Shown here piece by piece: positions 27,715-42,407 of a DNA stretch of 64,000 nt. Positions within the stretch are counted from its first letter, which is position 1, and every line of letters starts with the position of its first letter. This stretch comes from Schistocephalus solidus (Eukaryota; Platyhelminthes; Cestoda; Diphyllobothriidea; Diphyllobothriidae): assembly GCA_017591395.1 (NCBI GenBank), contig WEDG01001030.1:171001-235000 (forward strand). The letters are read 5' to 3'. A program made the translations under genes and the position numbers. The notes beneath the pieces were generated by a model, which was not told where the DNA came from, did not search any database, and saw only the letters and a list, made by a program, of their open reading frames with translations.

Positions 27715-30337
27715 CAGTATTGCATGCAAAAAGAGTACCAAAAAACCAAAGCAGACCGGGATGGCCTCTTATGACTAATTAACTGCCTTCAACCAGCCAA
27801 ACCCGGTTTACGGGAACTGTGCTCCAAACACAGGAGAAGACGCTTACCGAAGCAAACCAATTCAGGTTGGTTGGAAAAGGTCATGGATAGATAACTGTCA
27901 ATCCATACTCGACTAAACGATGTTATTGTAGTGCCTGATCAACAGTAGTTAAAACCTTCTGGTCAGGTTGTAGCAAAGATTTGCTTTTCCTTCCAATCAC
28001 AGGGATTATGACTTTAAATCACATTCACCTAGTCTAGGAGCGTTAACCGATACACCTTTTTTGACGGAAGATAGGGCATTAACCCAAGCTAATTAAACAC
28101 GTGGGAGACGTTCACAGGAAGGATTATTTTCCTATCAGAAATACAGATGGATGCCTGAAGCTCAATGTTAGAAAATGGATTCCTCACAAATTTTTTGAAA
28201 AGTTTTCCTCCTGCCACCAGTCCTGACTTCGTAATGCGCGGGCTGTGGTTAGCTGCTTTATGTCTTCGTTTGGGTGCGTAGGTGTTCGGGGGTGCGCTTC
28301 GCGTTTCGGCACCAGACAGTCCATCGCCTTGTTGGCCCTTGCGGTTTACCTATGAGTCACTCCGTAAAGGTCTGTTCTCCCCTCGCATTCTAAAAACTGG
28401 TACTGCGTAGGTAGTTAGAGGGCATTGCCACGTGGGCTATTCTTACTCGTCTGATTTAATGTTAGGCCTAGCAAGAAAGCAATCTGCGTATTATCCAGCG
28501 GTAAAAATAACACGGGCGTTTGCAAGATTGTTTTTTCCTCAAAAGAACTTATTTTGACCCAGCTTTCTGACCTATGCTTTAGCTGCGATTTGCCAAGCTG
28601 CAATTCAAACCGTTCTGTGTTTGGATCAGCTTTGCTGGGCTTGGATATGAGACGTCACAATCAGCAGAACCGGTACTGCAGCCAGGAGGTAGTCTGCCTA
28701 CCAGTAAATGGAGGGCGAGGATTCATTTAATGTAAATTTTGAGCTATATGGACATGCGGGGCACATGGAATGCAGCTCAAGGTCGCAGCTCTAGGTCGCA
28801 GCTCTAGGTCGCATCACTAAGTCTCAGTTTCAGTAGGCTTGATTCTGACCTTATTAGGGTACTATTTCTGTCCTTTTTAACGAATCTGCGGATTTGCCTG
28901 GCTTCTTTATGTTGTAAATGTGTTGTAAATGTCTTCTTCTTCTTCGCTTCAGTGTTAGTCACTTTTTATTGCAATCTTCCATGCTCAGCGGCGCATGTAT
29001 TTATGTCCCCACATACTTCTTTGATGAGGGCGTTATTACCGGTTACCAATACAGTTAGTTTCCGTTTCGGCTCCGAAATGCCATAGGTTGTGGTTAATAG
29101 CATTGGTGGCACGAAAGGCAACCTAAATACCAACCAATTGACTAACCGTGGGTACAAAAAGGCAGACATTCATTTGAAGATTGGTTGGGTTCGCGGTGTT
29201 GAGTTCTTCCTGTGAATGCTGTGAATTTTGCCCTAGCAGGAACGTCCTTATCGGCGAAGTGCTGCCTTACAGAGGGCGTTTCTCACTTCAAAACCCTGAG
29301 AGTTGTTCACAGCTAACTACGTCCTGTGCCAACAACTCATTCCGTCTTACTGGAATGGCAAGAAAAAACACCAATAGATGAAGCCTCCCATTTGGGTTGT
29401 GATGCAAATTCTGTTTACTAGACTTTTGCGAAATAAAAGTTCCTTTAGGAGATTGAATATTTTGGATAATTGGATTTAAGCTTTTTAATTTCCTCAGTAA
29501 TCATTTTTTAAAATTTGTAGCAAATAGGTTTATTCAAGGCCTATAGGCCCAGACCCTAAATTGATATTAATAGTTGAGCTGAGGTCCATCAGCAACTGCG
29601 GGATAACCGTGTGATATTCACAAGCTGTCAACAGGCAGTCAGTAGTATATCTTATGAAATAATTTGTCATAGTACAGTTAAAAGCAGCCAATATCATCGT
29701 CTGTAGAGCAACTAAAACTACGTAGTGCCTCCATTTCTGGACGCATTTTGAATATGTGGGCTAGATTTCAGTCTATATTCCTGCAGGAGATGGTTCATCA
29801 CAAAAAACAATATTGGAAGCCCAGTGGAAGTACATATTCCTGCCGGTGGACGGAGTGGAATGGGTCTGGTTAAATCAGTAGCTCACTGTTGCCTTCTTTC
29901 AAATTTCGTTGCAGTCAGCAAAGAGGATCAAAAAACGCTTTCGATCGGCTCTTTCGCAACAAGGTAGAGGGAACATCGTTTATGCACCTTCTACGTTCAC
30001 TTTAATTTATACCTCTAACAAAATGCGTAAGAGGTTTGTATCCGGGAAAGTTCCCCCACGAGTATGTTGAACAGTCTGTGAAATTGAGAGTAAATCTTGG
30101 GGATGTGTTCTGCCTAGATATTTCTCCTGCTCCTTACAGTTGTAAACTCGTTTTGGATTAATTTTAAATTGAAGTGTAAGCATGCTAAGTACTCGAATGT
30201 TTTCTGGTATTGCATTAGCGAATCAGATGTCCGGAAGTGCGCGTTATCAATTTTTCTTGCAAAAATATGATAACTCAGACCAACGGTACTCGAATGGAAC
30301 AATACATTTACCGTCTTTGTTATTTATCATTCTGCAG

Positions 30338-30487
30338 ATCAACATATATACAGCCTGTGCAGCCACACAACCGGTTGCCTTCCACGTTGAAGAGAATGTA
30401 CATCTTCTAGGCCAACCCCTCTTCCGACCTGGAGCATCTGCATTCCTGCTGAACAGTGGCCTCCGGAAAGAGCCCGCCCACTTCCAA
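30338..30487 (+). CDS. Exon 3: 50-residue in-frame cassette
   Basis: Acceptor ATTCTGCAG and donor CCAA|GTAAGC delimit exactly 150 bases, beginning and ending on codon boundaries, so the exon can be included or skipped without changing frame. The peptide runs INIYTACAATQ, then VAFHVEENVHLLGQPLFRPG, then ASAFLLNSGLRKEPAHFQ. It does not fit the expected order of TSPN strands: exon 2 joined directly to exon 4 gives a cleaner domain. It might be a cassette exon, or an edge strand of a second TSPN-like unit, because 'VAFHVEENVHL' resembles the first strand of such domains. Good splice sites and amino-acid composition make coding likely. The inclusion pattern is unknown. Confidence 0.55.
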
Positions 30488-34056
<3,569 letters not shown>

Positions 34057-34125
34057 GGTGTCCTCACGGAGTTCAGTTTTCATTCGGGAGAACATCCGGA
34101 ATTGACACCCTGCCAGTCTACAGAG
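34057..34125 (+). CDS. Exon 4: continuation of the TSPN-like domain
   Basis: A pyrimidine-rich acceptor ending TTAAAG and donor GAG|GTAAAC frame 69 bases (23 codons) starting and ending on codon boundaries. The peptide is GVLTEFSFHSGEHPELTPC plus QSTE. Joined directly after exon 2, 'FGIALLK-GVLTEFSFHSGEHP' matches the strand-turn-strand layout expected after 'hGh.L' in TSPN domains, where a ligand- or metal-adjacent loop lies. It is phase-compatible with both exon 2 and exon 3. It is short and recognised mainly by splice sites and position, so confidence is moderate. Confidence 0.5.
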
Positions 34126-34629
34126 GTAAACTGCCTGATATATTCTTCTCTTTCCGCAATGCTTTATGCAGCATTATTTCATAGGAATGCTTTATACTCT
34201 AATTGCTTGTATAACAAGCCTGGCTTGTATTTTGTCGTATTTAAGATTCGACTGTATAAACGTCAGCCAAAAGGTTTCAAAAAGATAGTGTATCCGCGGA
34301 AAGTGAAAGCCTTCAGAGGTCAGGTGAGTGATATAGACAGGTATAAGCTGGCCGCAAGTAAAAATTCCACGAACCGTAAATCTTTGTCACTTCTTCTAAG
34401 GTACCTCGATTGGCTATGCGTTCACTGCGCATACCGGACATAGGATAAAGAGAAGTGCCACCGATCTCTTGTAACTGCGAATGTGATACAATTCAGATTA
34501 AGACAGAACCACTGCAGCCGGCGCCTTCTTCTTAAGGGAGCCTAGAGTTAAGGTTATGAGGAAGTTTGACTTGAAAGTTAGGAGTTCTTCACAATTTACT
34601 TAGTTGAACCGCGAATTAAGGAGTATCGT

Positions 34630-34760
34630 TGCGGTTATTGTAAAACGTATGGAAGGGTTAGGGTTGGAGTTAGGGATAGTGTCAAATCTTGGACATGAGA
34701 GTAGACACTTGCTTGAATTTCGCGCATGAAGTACGGGGGTGCGTAGTTATGCCCACTAGT
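34630..34760 (-). repeat. TTAGG-rich degenerate array
   Basis: AAGGGTTAGGGTTGGAGTTA lies at about 34652. It is followed by GAATTTCGCGCATGAAGTAC, which resembles the GAATTTAGCGCAAGACC flank of the 26975 copy. Probably the same element family. Confidence 0.45.
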
Positions 34761-35896
34761 AAGGAGGGGCTAAGCCCTTGCTGTGAGCTGGGCCGACTTT
34801 CATCTTGTTTCCCTGTCTCATATGACAGTAGATGGTATAAGTGAGGCCTCCTGGGTGTAAAGACTAAACTTTCGCAAAGCGACCCCCGCTAATGCATGTC
34901 GCGCATGTGCTCGGATCTCACAGAGGTGAGAAATATCACACGCACGCATGGTAGTTCACCCGTCACAACTTACGTTTCGAAACTTCAAAGTAAGCTTACC
35001 ACATAAATAACGTTTGGTTTTAACGTTAGGTCTACGAGAAAGAGAGAGCGAGCATTGACTGTATGTATGGGACCATGTAGACAATGGAATTACGTGTGTG
35101 ATGGGTGTTTGCCGGAGCTGAGATCAATGGTTTCCCAGTCATGCCACGATGGATTTGAACGTGTCTAACCAAGTCGGTATGCAATAAGAAGGTAAGATTA
35201 CAATGCGGACTACCGAGATGGCGTCTTCACTTTTGATGATTGCTTCCTGTGGCATCGCGATATCACCTTCGTGGGGGCTAGGAGAGTTGGGTTGTTCGAC
35301 AGGCAAGAAGCAGGATTAGGACGCAGTATGACAGTGGGGCTATGTGATAGGATTTTCTTCGCTGTTGGCGTTTCTGCGATATGGGTAAATTTGAAGGTGT
35401 CCAGAACGGTTAATCCATTTATTTACTACAGAATCCAACGAATGGTTTTGTGACCTCACTAGCTGGCAACGAACTATTTTACGACCCTACTAACCCGGGA
35501 ACAAACACAATGGTTAGGGCTATTTGGCCTTGTAGATGGGCGTAGGTATATAGGCATAAAACACGGTGTAATCCAGTAGTAAAAAAAAACAGTTCATTCA
35601 ATGATGACGGTGGCCATATACACTGCTTTTCATTGCCAGTGTGGTACCACCGCTTTCCGTCCTTAAAAGTGTCTTACCCCCATTGCCAATCTTCTGGTAT
35701 TACACGCCTGCCTATCGATTACGCCCTCTAGTAGGATCGTACAATAGTTCTTTACCGAGTAGTGGAGTCGTACAAATATTCTTTGCCGCTCGGATAGTCA
35801 CCCTTTCAGTAAGTTCGTTCGACTGCTTCATGTAAGCATCCTATTAAGTGTGTCTACCAAAGTTTGCAGCGATTTCGCTTTCGAAATTCCTTTTTT

Positions 35897-35935
35897 GGAA
35901 GGGTTGGGGTTAAGGTAAAGGTTAGGGTTAGGGAC
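35897..35935 (-). repeat. Short TTAGGG-like run
   Basis: GGTTAAGGTAAAGG-type units are followed by two perfect GGTTAGGGTTAGGG units, then GTGTCATAAGGCCCC, which recalls the TCATATAAGGCC-type terminus of the family. Edges uncertain. Confidence 0.4.
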
Positions 35936-37109
35936 ATGTGTCATAAGGCCCCAACCGTATAACCGATATTACCAGTAGTTCTCGTTCTACGGATTATCTG
36001 TTGCTGACCCCGACTACATGCCGCCTCTTGTCCCCAAATCAAAATTTCAGGATTCCTATGGACGACATTCGTAATACCTCAGATGTCCAGATTCATGCGG
36101 TCTTCACTTGGAGCATATTAAATCAGTGATAAAATATATTGTATGCACGTTATTTCATAGGATAGTGAATAGGTGTTTTTGGGCATCTCACAGCCTTCTG
36201 AACTAGGATTTTTAGCGCTTCGTGATCTTACAAGGCGGAAAAGACTGTTTAGCAATGTGCACTGCATTAGTCTCTCAGTGCCTACTAGCGGCATTGGGTG
36301 AAGAACCTCAAAGCTCCCATCCGCGTGTTCGGTTCCCTGAATGCGCACTAGCCGGGAATTCGCATTTCATGACACAGAATGTGGTCGATCTTATAACACC
36401 GATCGCAGAAGTTGTCGATTACGGACACAACCGCATGACTCATCATCCCCGACGGAGGCCTGCTTTCCTTTTTAATGGCAGGGCAACAGACCTTTAATTT
36501 TCCAGGCTCCCTCTTCCCACTTAGAGTAGGAAACGTGCATTTTTGCTTCTACTTACAATGCATCACTATGGACTCAGGAATTGCTCATCTATTAACTAGC
36601 CAGTTCGACTGGCGCGAGCGAAGACACGGTAGCGACATTAACGTTAACTATTTACCAGTGAGACAGCCTTTCGTCCGCCTCACCCACTTTGCTGTGCTGA
36701 CAAAACAGCGTCAGATTCCTGGAGGCAGGTGTGGGCACAGTTTATGATCAATTTAAACTTCCCACCCATGGTTGTCACTCCCGTGACCTGGGTCTAGCTG
36801 CACATGCACCAGACCACAATAAGGGTGGCTCCGGTCTCACCCATGTTGAAAGTGCCATAGGAAGAAACCGCTGCATCATGAGACTCATTCCTGCGAAGAA
36901 CCGCATTATTTCGCCATTTGGCGGTCTTTCAAATTATGACCCCTGGTTCAGCTAACACACAGGTAGTACTGATTATTCACCCAAGGTGTTGTCGCTTCTC
37001 AGTACCTTAAGAACTATAGCGGTGGATCAGCTCCCTTGTGAGGCACATATTCTGACTGACCGAGTTTCGTATTAGCGTAGTGTGTTGCGTTAATAGAGTT
37101 TCTATTCAG

Positions 37110-37345
37110 TTGTTAAAGAATATGTCGATCCCATTCGTCCCATTCTCTCCCCCTCCCAAAGTATCAGGAGAAAAAGTATATTCATTGTGGCAATTTTACT
37201 GTTCGTTCAACGTCATTGAGCACCTGGTTAAACCCTCCAATCGAATTTCAGATGCTGTCTCTAAGGCTGCCTTCCAGCTCTTGTCCCAACGATCATATGA
37301 ATTTGTTCTCAACTGCTTCAAGGGACCCACATTTTCAATTGTATC
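37110..37345 (+). CDS. Exon 5: C-terminal strands of the TSPN-like domain (start uncertain)
   Basis: The supported part is the 3' two-thirds. SDAVSKAAFQLLSQRSYEFV is followed by LNCFKGPTFSIVS. This aligns by eye with the 'W/A-H-hhhSh....h.LhhDC' strand pair near the end of TSPN domains, with LNC in the place of LDC. Three acceptors are possible: TTCTATTCAG (exon from 37110, codon boundary), GTATCAG (from 37168) and AATTTCAG (from 37252, one base carried, best fit to the domain). The obvious donor ATC|GTAAGT (37346) leaves two bases, which does not suit exon 6. A weak GTATCG donor at 37341 would. Single-base indels are common in this window and could explain the mismatch. Confidence 0.45.
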
Positions 37346-37663
37346 GTAAGTAAGATCTCTGTTTGTCATAACGGCATCGCGAAGTCTTCTAATCGGAAGC
37401 GCATAATGGATTATCTTCGACCCTGAGAAGTTGGATCCCGACTAGGGTGACATTTTATATTGCCGCAGTTATAACGGTTAAGCAGGTAAAATCAACGGAA
37501 AAATACATAAGCTGTCAAAGACACAATACCATGCTAGGAAGTCTGTAGGCAACGTTGTGGTTGGCACCAAAATATGAATAGCCGGTAGATGCCGAGTTTC
37601 AAGATCAGACGCCCTAACAAGCTCCAGCTTCTCCCCTAACTGTTTTATCTCACTATATTTTAG
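37346..37663 (+). other. Putative intron 5 (about 320 bases)
   Basis: Bounded by GTAAGT at 37346 and the pyrimidine/T-rich acceptor TATATTTTAG ending at 37663. No other content seen. A hidden microexon correcting the phase difference between exons 5 and 6 is possible but not visible. Confidence 0.45.
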
Positions 37664-37723
37664 CCCCTGGAAGGCAGTGGGGAGCCAATGTTCTCCTTTG
37701 ATCCTGACTTTGGCAATGTTATG
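37664..37723 (+). CDS. Exon 6: last strand of the TSPN-like domain
   Basis: Sixty bases between acceptor ATATTTTAG and donor ATG|GTGAGT encode 20 codons on codon boundaries: PLEGSGEPMFSFDPDF then GNVM. In TSPN domains the invariant Cys is followed by a short loop and a strand reading '..G.IhhG'. 'FDPDFGNVM' would occupy that place. Its frame is fixed by the downstream exon: only this frame splices into the open frame of exon 7. The join to exon 5 is the weakest link of the model. Confidence 0.5.
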
Positions 37724-40564
37724 GTGAGTTGTTTTTTACTTTGTATTTACGTTGTACATTGATGTACGACGTACATTGCCGACGATTAATGCTGTAGTCA
37801 TTTGTGATCTTAAAGACCTCCCAAACACGAATCTGCATTTTCTACCTGATGATGGTGGATGATTTTTTGACTGAATTCATCAAAGTGTTCCGTTCGTTAT
37901 ATCGAGCCCATTTAGATATTTTACTGCGAAAAAAACCTGCTGATTTAATCCGGCGTATTTTACCATCTCTTCCTCCGTTCAGCTTCTGCTCCTAGGGTTA
38001 CATACCCCGTTATAACTTGCAGTTATTGGTTGTTCTCGAAAGCCCAGTCTAATGCCCTATGTTTTTCCAGGTCATTGCTCTATGTTTAAGGTCTGGGTAC
38101 ACCTCACATAACCCATTTCAAGCCCCTGGAAATTAGAGTCTGTGAACAAAATCAGATGCATAGACTTTCTACTGCCTCGTTTAAAGTCTCTGTAGAAACT
38201 GGTTGCTTCTGTTGACTTCCACATTACCTGGGTTGTAATTTTCTGCAACCTATAAATTTAAGGGTTGCATTTATTCAGATTCAGAGACGTTCAACAACGA
38301 CCTGCACCTGCACGACTCTAACCTGATTTTCTATTCGGTGGGTTAGATTTAATAGCGGAAAGTAAGTCAGCGCACCTCTTCAAAATCTTCATGCTATTTT
38401 TGTCAAGCTTCCTGTTTTACCTGTCTATCTCTGGACGATAATACAAGTTTTCTAACTGGAGACCTGCTAAACGATGAGCAGCGTTTAAGACGCAGAGACC
38501 AAGGTTTATGTTAAATAGACGAGAGAGCGATGTTTTGTCTGTGAATGCGTGCGGGGCGGGATCAGTAACGAATGGCCCGTATTTAGAGGTTTTTCTCGCG
38601 TGTAAATTGCCTTATCCGACGACGGAAAAGGATGTGGTGCCATTTAGGGCTGAGGGCGTATCGCACGGTATGCTGGAGGTAGATCAATTGGACGATTTAC
38701 AAACCAGAGGCCAAGGCCTCAATAAACAGCTGATCTTCTATTTATCCACCCAAACCCTATTACCTTTGTGTCTCCGAGGCTAATGACAAGAGATGGTGAA
38801 AACCGCATCATCGCAAAGCTAATTAGCGTCCTTTTATTCGTGATTTCAGGCTTCTAGTAGTCTTTGTAATTGCAGGAGCAAATGCGGCATAAATTTCGAT
38901 AAACGGCACCAAATGGCTGCAATATCTGGTGCTCTGTGTTATTTTCGAAGCCAAGTTCTCCACTAAATCAGCGTTAAATTCAAACAGCAGGGTCTGGAGA
39001 TCAGGCGGGTGTATTTAAGTGAGATTGCGTGCAATCGTATTCGCCAATTATATGAAGCTTTAGGGTCTAGCTGCCTCCAATTAATAAGTAGAATGGAGCA
39101 ACCACTCCCCAATTATTGGTTTGTTTTTGCAGGCTTGACATTTTGTGGGTTTCTCCTACAATAGTTTTATTGAACTTTTGATATTTCGCAGGATTTTAGG
39201 TTTTCTATTATTTTCTTTGGAATATTACCGAACGAACAGTACAGTGTTTAAGAGCATAGACCGTGTTTTTAAGAGTTTTGGAAAGGTAAATAATATTTAT
39301 AAGAGTATAGGCAGGGTATTTGAAGTTTAAACTTGTATAAAAGAGGTAGCAGAGGTATTAGGACTTCATAAATATATACACTACTTCAGGAAAATTTTAA
39401 GTTCATGGGGATTCTCGGAACGTAACTTTTGCGATATTCACGGGCTAACTGTATTTTGCGCTTATAGGACATAATTACAATCGTTAATATAGGTAGTATA
39501 TTTGGAGCAGAAGTTCGTGAAACCGTAATCAAATATAGGGTTTCCATGTGGGGCGGCCAAAATACTGCTGAGCGTCCTTCCATCTTTTGCTATGACTGTT
39601 TGTCGTAGAAGGTATGTTCAGTCGGGAATAGAGTTAATTAGATAGACCACACCCATGTCAGCATTTACTCTTCTTAGAAGGATTAATCAGTCACTTCACG
39701 TATAAAGCTCGGTAAATGTTCTAAAATAAGTTTCTCTGAATCTTTGGGCGGCAGGGTACATAATAATCCAGTTTTTAGGGTTATGTTACTAATCTGAACC
39801 ACGAACAGGTTTTATTACCTAAACAAGACCTTTACTCACCGAATGCTTCAGGTTCACCCTCTAACTCATCGATCGAGACAATGCTGAGGAGTTTGTGGGG
39901 GATGAGGCAGAAACCTAAGACGAATAAAGTTTTCGTTCAGGTGCTCGAGTTTACCTTTTTCAACTGCATTCTGCAGGTAGGACACGAGACACCCGTAATG
40001 TAGGTGAGCTTCCGCTAAATTCCAGGAAAGGGCACCTATTTCTGTGTCCAAATCCGAATGCTAACCATAACACAAACCTGCGCCCTGACCGTAATGTCAT
40101 TGAAATTTAACTCAAAGGGGTAACCATTCACCTGTCTTACGCTAACCTTGTCACCTTTACTGGCAGTTTTACTTGAAAAGGAATGAAAACCATGATATAT
40201 TTGGTTAGTTACATTTAGAACTTCATGGGTTGCAAAATTCTCCATTAGGGCGGCATGAAACAAGTCAGGTTACTGTTCATAGATAATGCATGTAGAAACT
40301 TTAAAGACACGGGCAACACAGCGCTTGGACTAGGACAAGATCAGTGGCGCCAAAACCATCAATTTTGGCTTTAAATTAAATGGAGCAGTAATATAAGGAA
40401 ATTTAAGCAGTACCGACGAGATAGGTTTCTTGGGAAAGAAAGCGAACAAATGACTTAGAAATTTGGTCACGCTATGTGAATTCCGATCTCAGTCGGTTTG
40501 GGCCCATCCGAAGGCCGCAGAAATTTTATGCCTCTTTAGTTTTTCAACTTACCACTGAAGGGAA

Positions 40565-40850
40565 GGATGACTTATATGGCCTCCTAAACAGAACATGAGT
40601 GTAGCAATATCCCGACCAATTAACAAAGTTGGCCTTCCGCATACTTCCAGGAGGGTCAAATATTCCCTTGTCTTTATCACTTACATCATCTTAAACCGTA
40701 GTCCTATTGTAGACCCTAACCTCAAGTTAACACTTCACTTTATCCTAACTTTAAACCTCGCCTTAACTGACGTTAATCCTATCCTTAAACCCCACCCTAT
40801 TTGCTCTTGAATTTGACGCAAAGACCCCGGAATCGTGATGCGTCGTGTTT
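40565..40850 (+). mobile_element. CCTAA-array short inverted-repeat element
   Basis: The left edge reads GGATGACTTATATGGCCTCC, the reverse complement of the right end of the 19300-19556 copy. The interior has degenerate CCTAACCTCAA / CTTTATCCTAA units (about 40700-40795). The right flank is GAATTTGACGCAAAGACCCC, shared with several other copies. The right terminal repeat is not clear. Confidence 0.5.
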
Positions 40851-40989
40851 CTGTCATCTTTATCCCGCCACAAAAACTAATCCGAAAAATAGGTCTCTTT
40901 AAAAAGATGAAGGAGAAATACGAGGAGATGGGGGTTGAATAAGGGCATATGGATCGACTTTTTTACATGTGGTTATGCCCTTAATTCCA

Positions 40990-41090
40990 GGAAGGGTTAA
41001 TGGTAGGAATTTGGTTAGTAGTAGGTAAACGTGAGGTGTAAGATTTTGATTACGGGGATTGGGATTAGGGTCATGATCAATTTTGTGGTT
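40990..41090 (-). repeat. TTAGG-like degenerate stretch
   Basis: Units such as GGGTTAATGG, GGTTAGTAG and GGGATTAGGG suggest another weakly preserved member of the array family. It lies only about 150 bases from the preceding plus-orientation copy. Confidence 0.35.
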
Positions 41091-42407
41091 TAAGTCGAGA
41101 CATAGGACTAGGTACCACGAAATGTAGCCTGGAGTGTGGAGTTTCTATCTTATATTTCCGACCAAGAGCGAAACAATGCTGAGAGTGGAAAGATATGTTC
41201 CAACTGAAATTGCTAAAGGCATTTAGATGGAAATTCACAGGTATATCAGCGTGCCAAACATACTTAATTAAAGCGAAAGTGAATTTTATACTTACTATCA
41301 CCACAACCAGATTCAAATACTTATTCATAGTTAAGGGTTTGACTAACATTCTCGCGCAAACGTTTCTGGGTCAGCTTTGCTCGTGTACCCGGTCTGATCT
41401 GCACAGACGTCTCTCTGTGAGCTGCCCACGAGCCTCCTTCGATCCCAAGCACTTGAATATATAAGCTTTTTCATCCTCTGTCACCAGTCATGGCAATAGA
41501 AAAGCAAAGAGGCATGCATGAGAACCCACTCAAGTATGCCTCCTTAGCTTAGCCAACACTGTTCACATACACACACACCTTTGTAGATCCTGACCAAATA
41601 ATGGATCCGTACATAGGGTGACCTAGGAGTGATCAAAATCCATCAGATAAACCCCAGGAATATTGAAATTAAAGGTTGAATTGAATTATGCTGAGGGGAA
41701 AGCTTCCTGCTTATCGTAATACAGACAGTGAAGTCTCAGTAGTGGGGTTCAATGGCCACCCGTAACGAGCCAAAATTTGACATATAGCAAATTTAAGAAG
41801 AGGTTTTTAAGCCATACCCTTAAAACTTGATTCTTAGATGTTATATATTAATGATTAAAGAGAAGAGACAGAGATAGAGATCAATCCAGCGGTTAATTTA
41901 CTAACTTTAATAAGAATGACAGTCATTAAAAGTAGGGGGCTTCTCAGATGAAGGATAAAATTGCACAGTCATATTCTTCTTCGTGTCATGGCCGACCGTT
42001 ATGGAAACTGAACTATTGGGTTGATGGGTTTTTACATTAGTTTAGTTGTTTTGCTCAGCCTCCTACCCACAGGACACTTTGGGCGAAGGGACGAGCAAAC
42101 TAGCGTCGCATGAATTCACCAAGGTCTTCGTGAACGCCAGTTAGTTTTGATTGGCCACCAGAATAGCTACGAAACTCCCCTACAACAGAGCGCGGACTGC
42201 CCTTTTCCGATGGCAGCTCCATCTTGAGATGTCCATTATTCCGCCTTTGGCACTGCCGTTTTGCCGGGGATATTGCTAGGATCTTGAAATAATTACCCCT
42301 AAACAAAGCATCCTCCCGGCAAGAGAAGCTATAAGTAAATAAGTTAGTCTTATGACTTTAAAGTTAGCGTTCGCAGTACTGCAAAGCCGAGATTAACTTT
42401 TGCGTAG

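Larger units (their letters stand above)
21335..30337 (+). other. Putative intron 2 (9.0 kb)
   Basis: No supported gene. It holds a minus-orientation TTAGG-rich element (26975-27130), an AT run (27693-27714) and an oligo-G tract at about 27149-27158. A relatively GC-rich block at 24720-25370 has several overlapping short minus-strand open frames without recognisable products, perhaps an old transposon remnant. Elsewhere I see nothing recognisable. Confidence 0.4.
34126..37109 (+). other. Putative intron 4 (about 3 kb)
   Basis: No supported gene. It contains two small TTAGG-rich stretches (34630-34760 and 35897-35935) and a block at about 36220-36960 with three overlapping open frames of 74-91 codons and somewhat higher GC. 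I could not assign these to any family; a decayed transposon is possible. Confidence 0.4.
37724..42407 (+). other. Putative intron 6 (4.7 kb)
   Basis: No supported gene. It contains a CCTAA-array element (40565-40850) and a TTAGG-like stretch (40990-41090). The remainder shows nothing recognisable. The acceptor TTGCGTAG ends at 42407. Confidence 0.4.

Noticed and set aside
35897..35935. Chromosome end / true telomere
   Set aside because: Only two perfect TTAGGG units occur, embedded in degenerate sequence with ordinary DNA on both sides. Similar stretches are scattered through the window.
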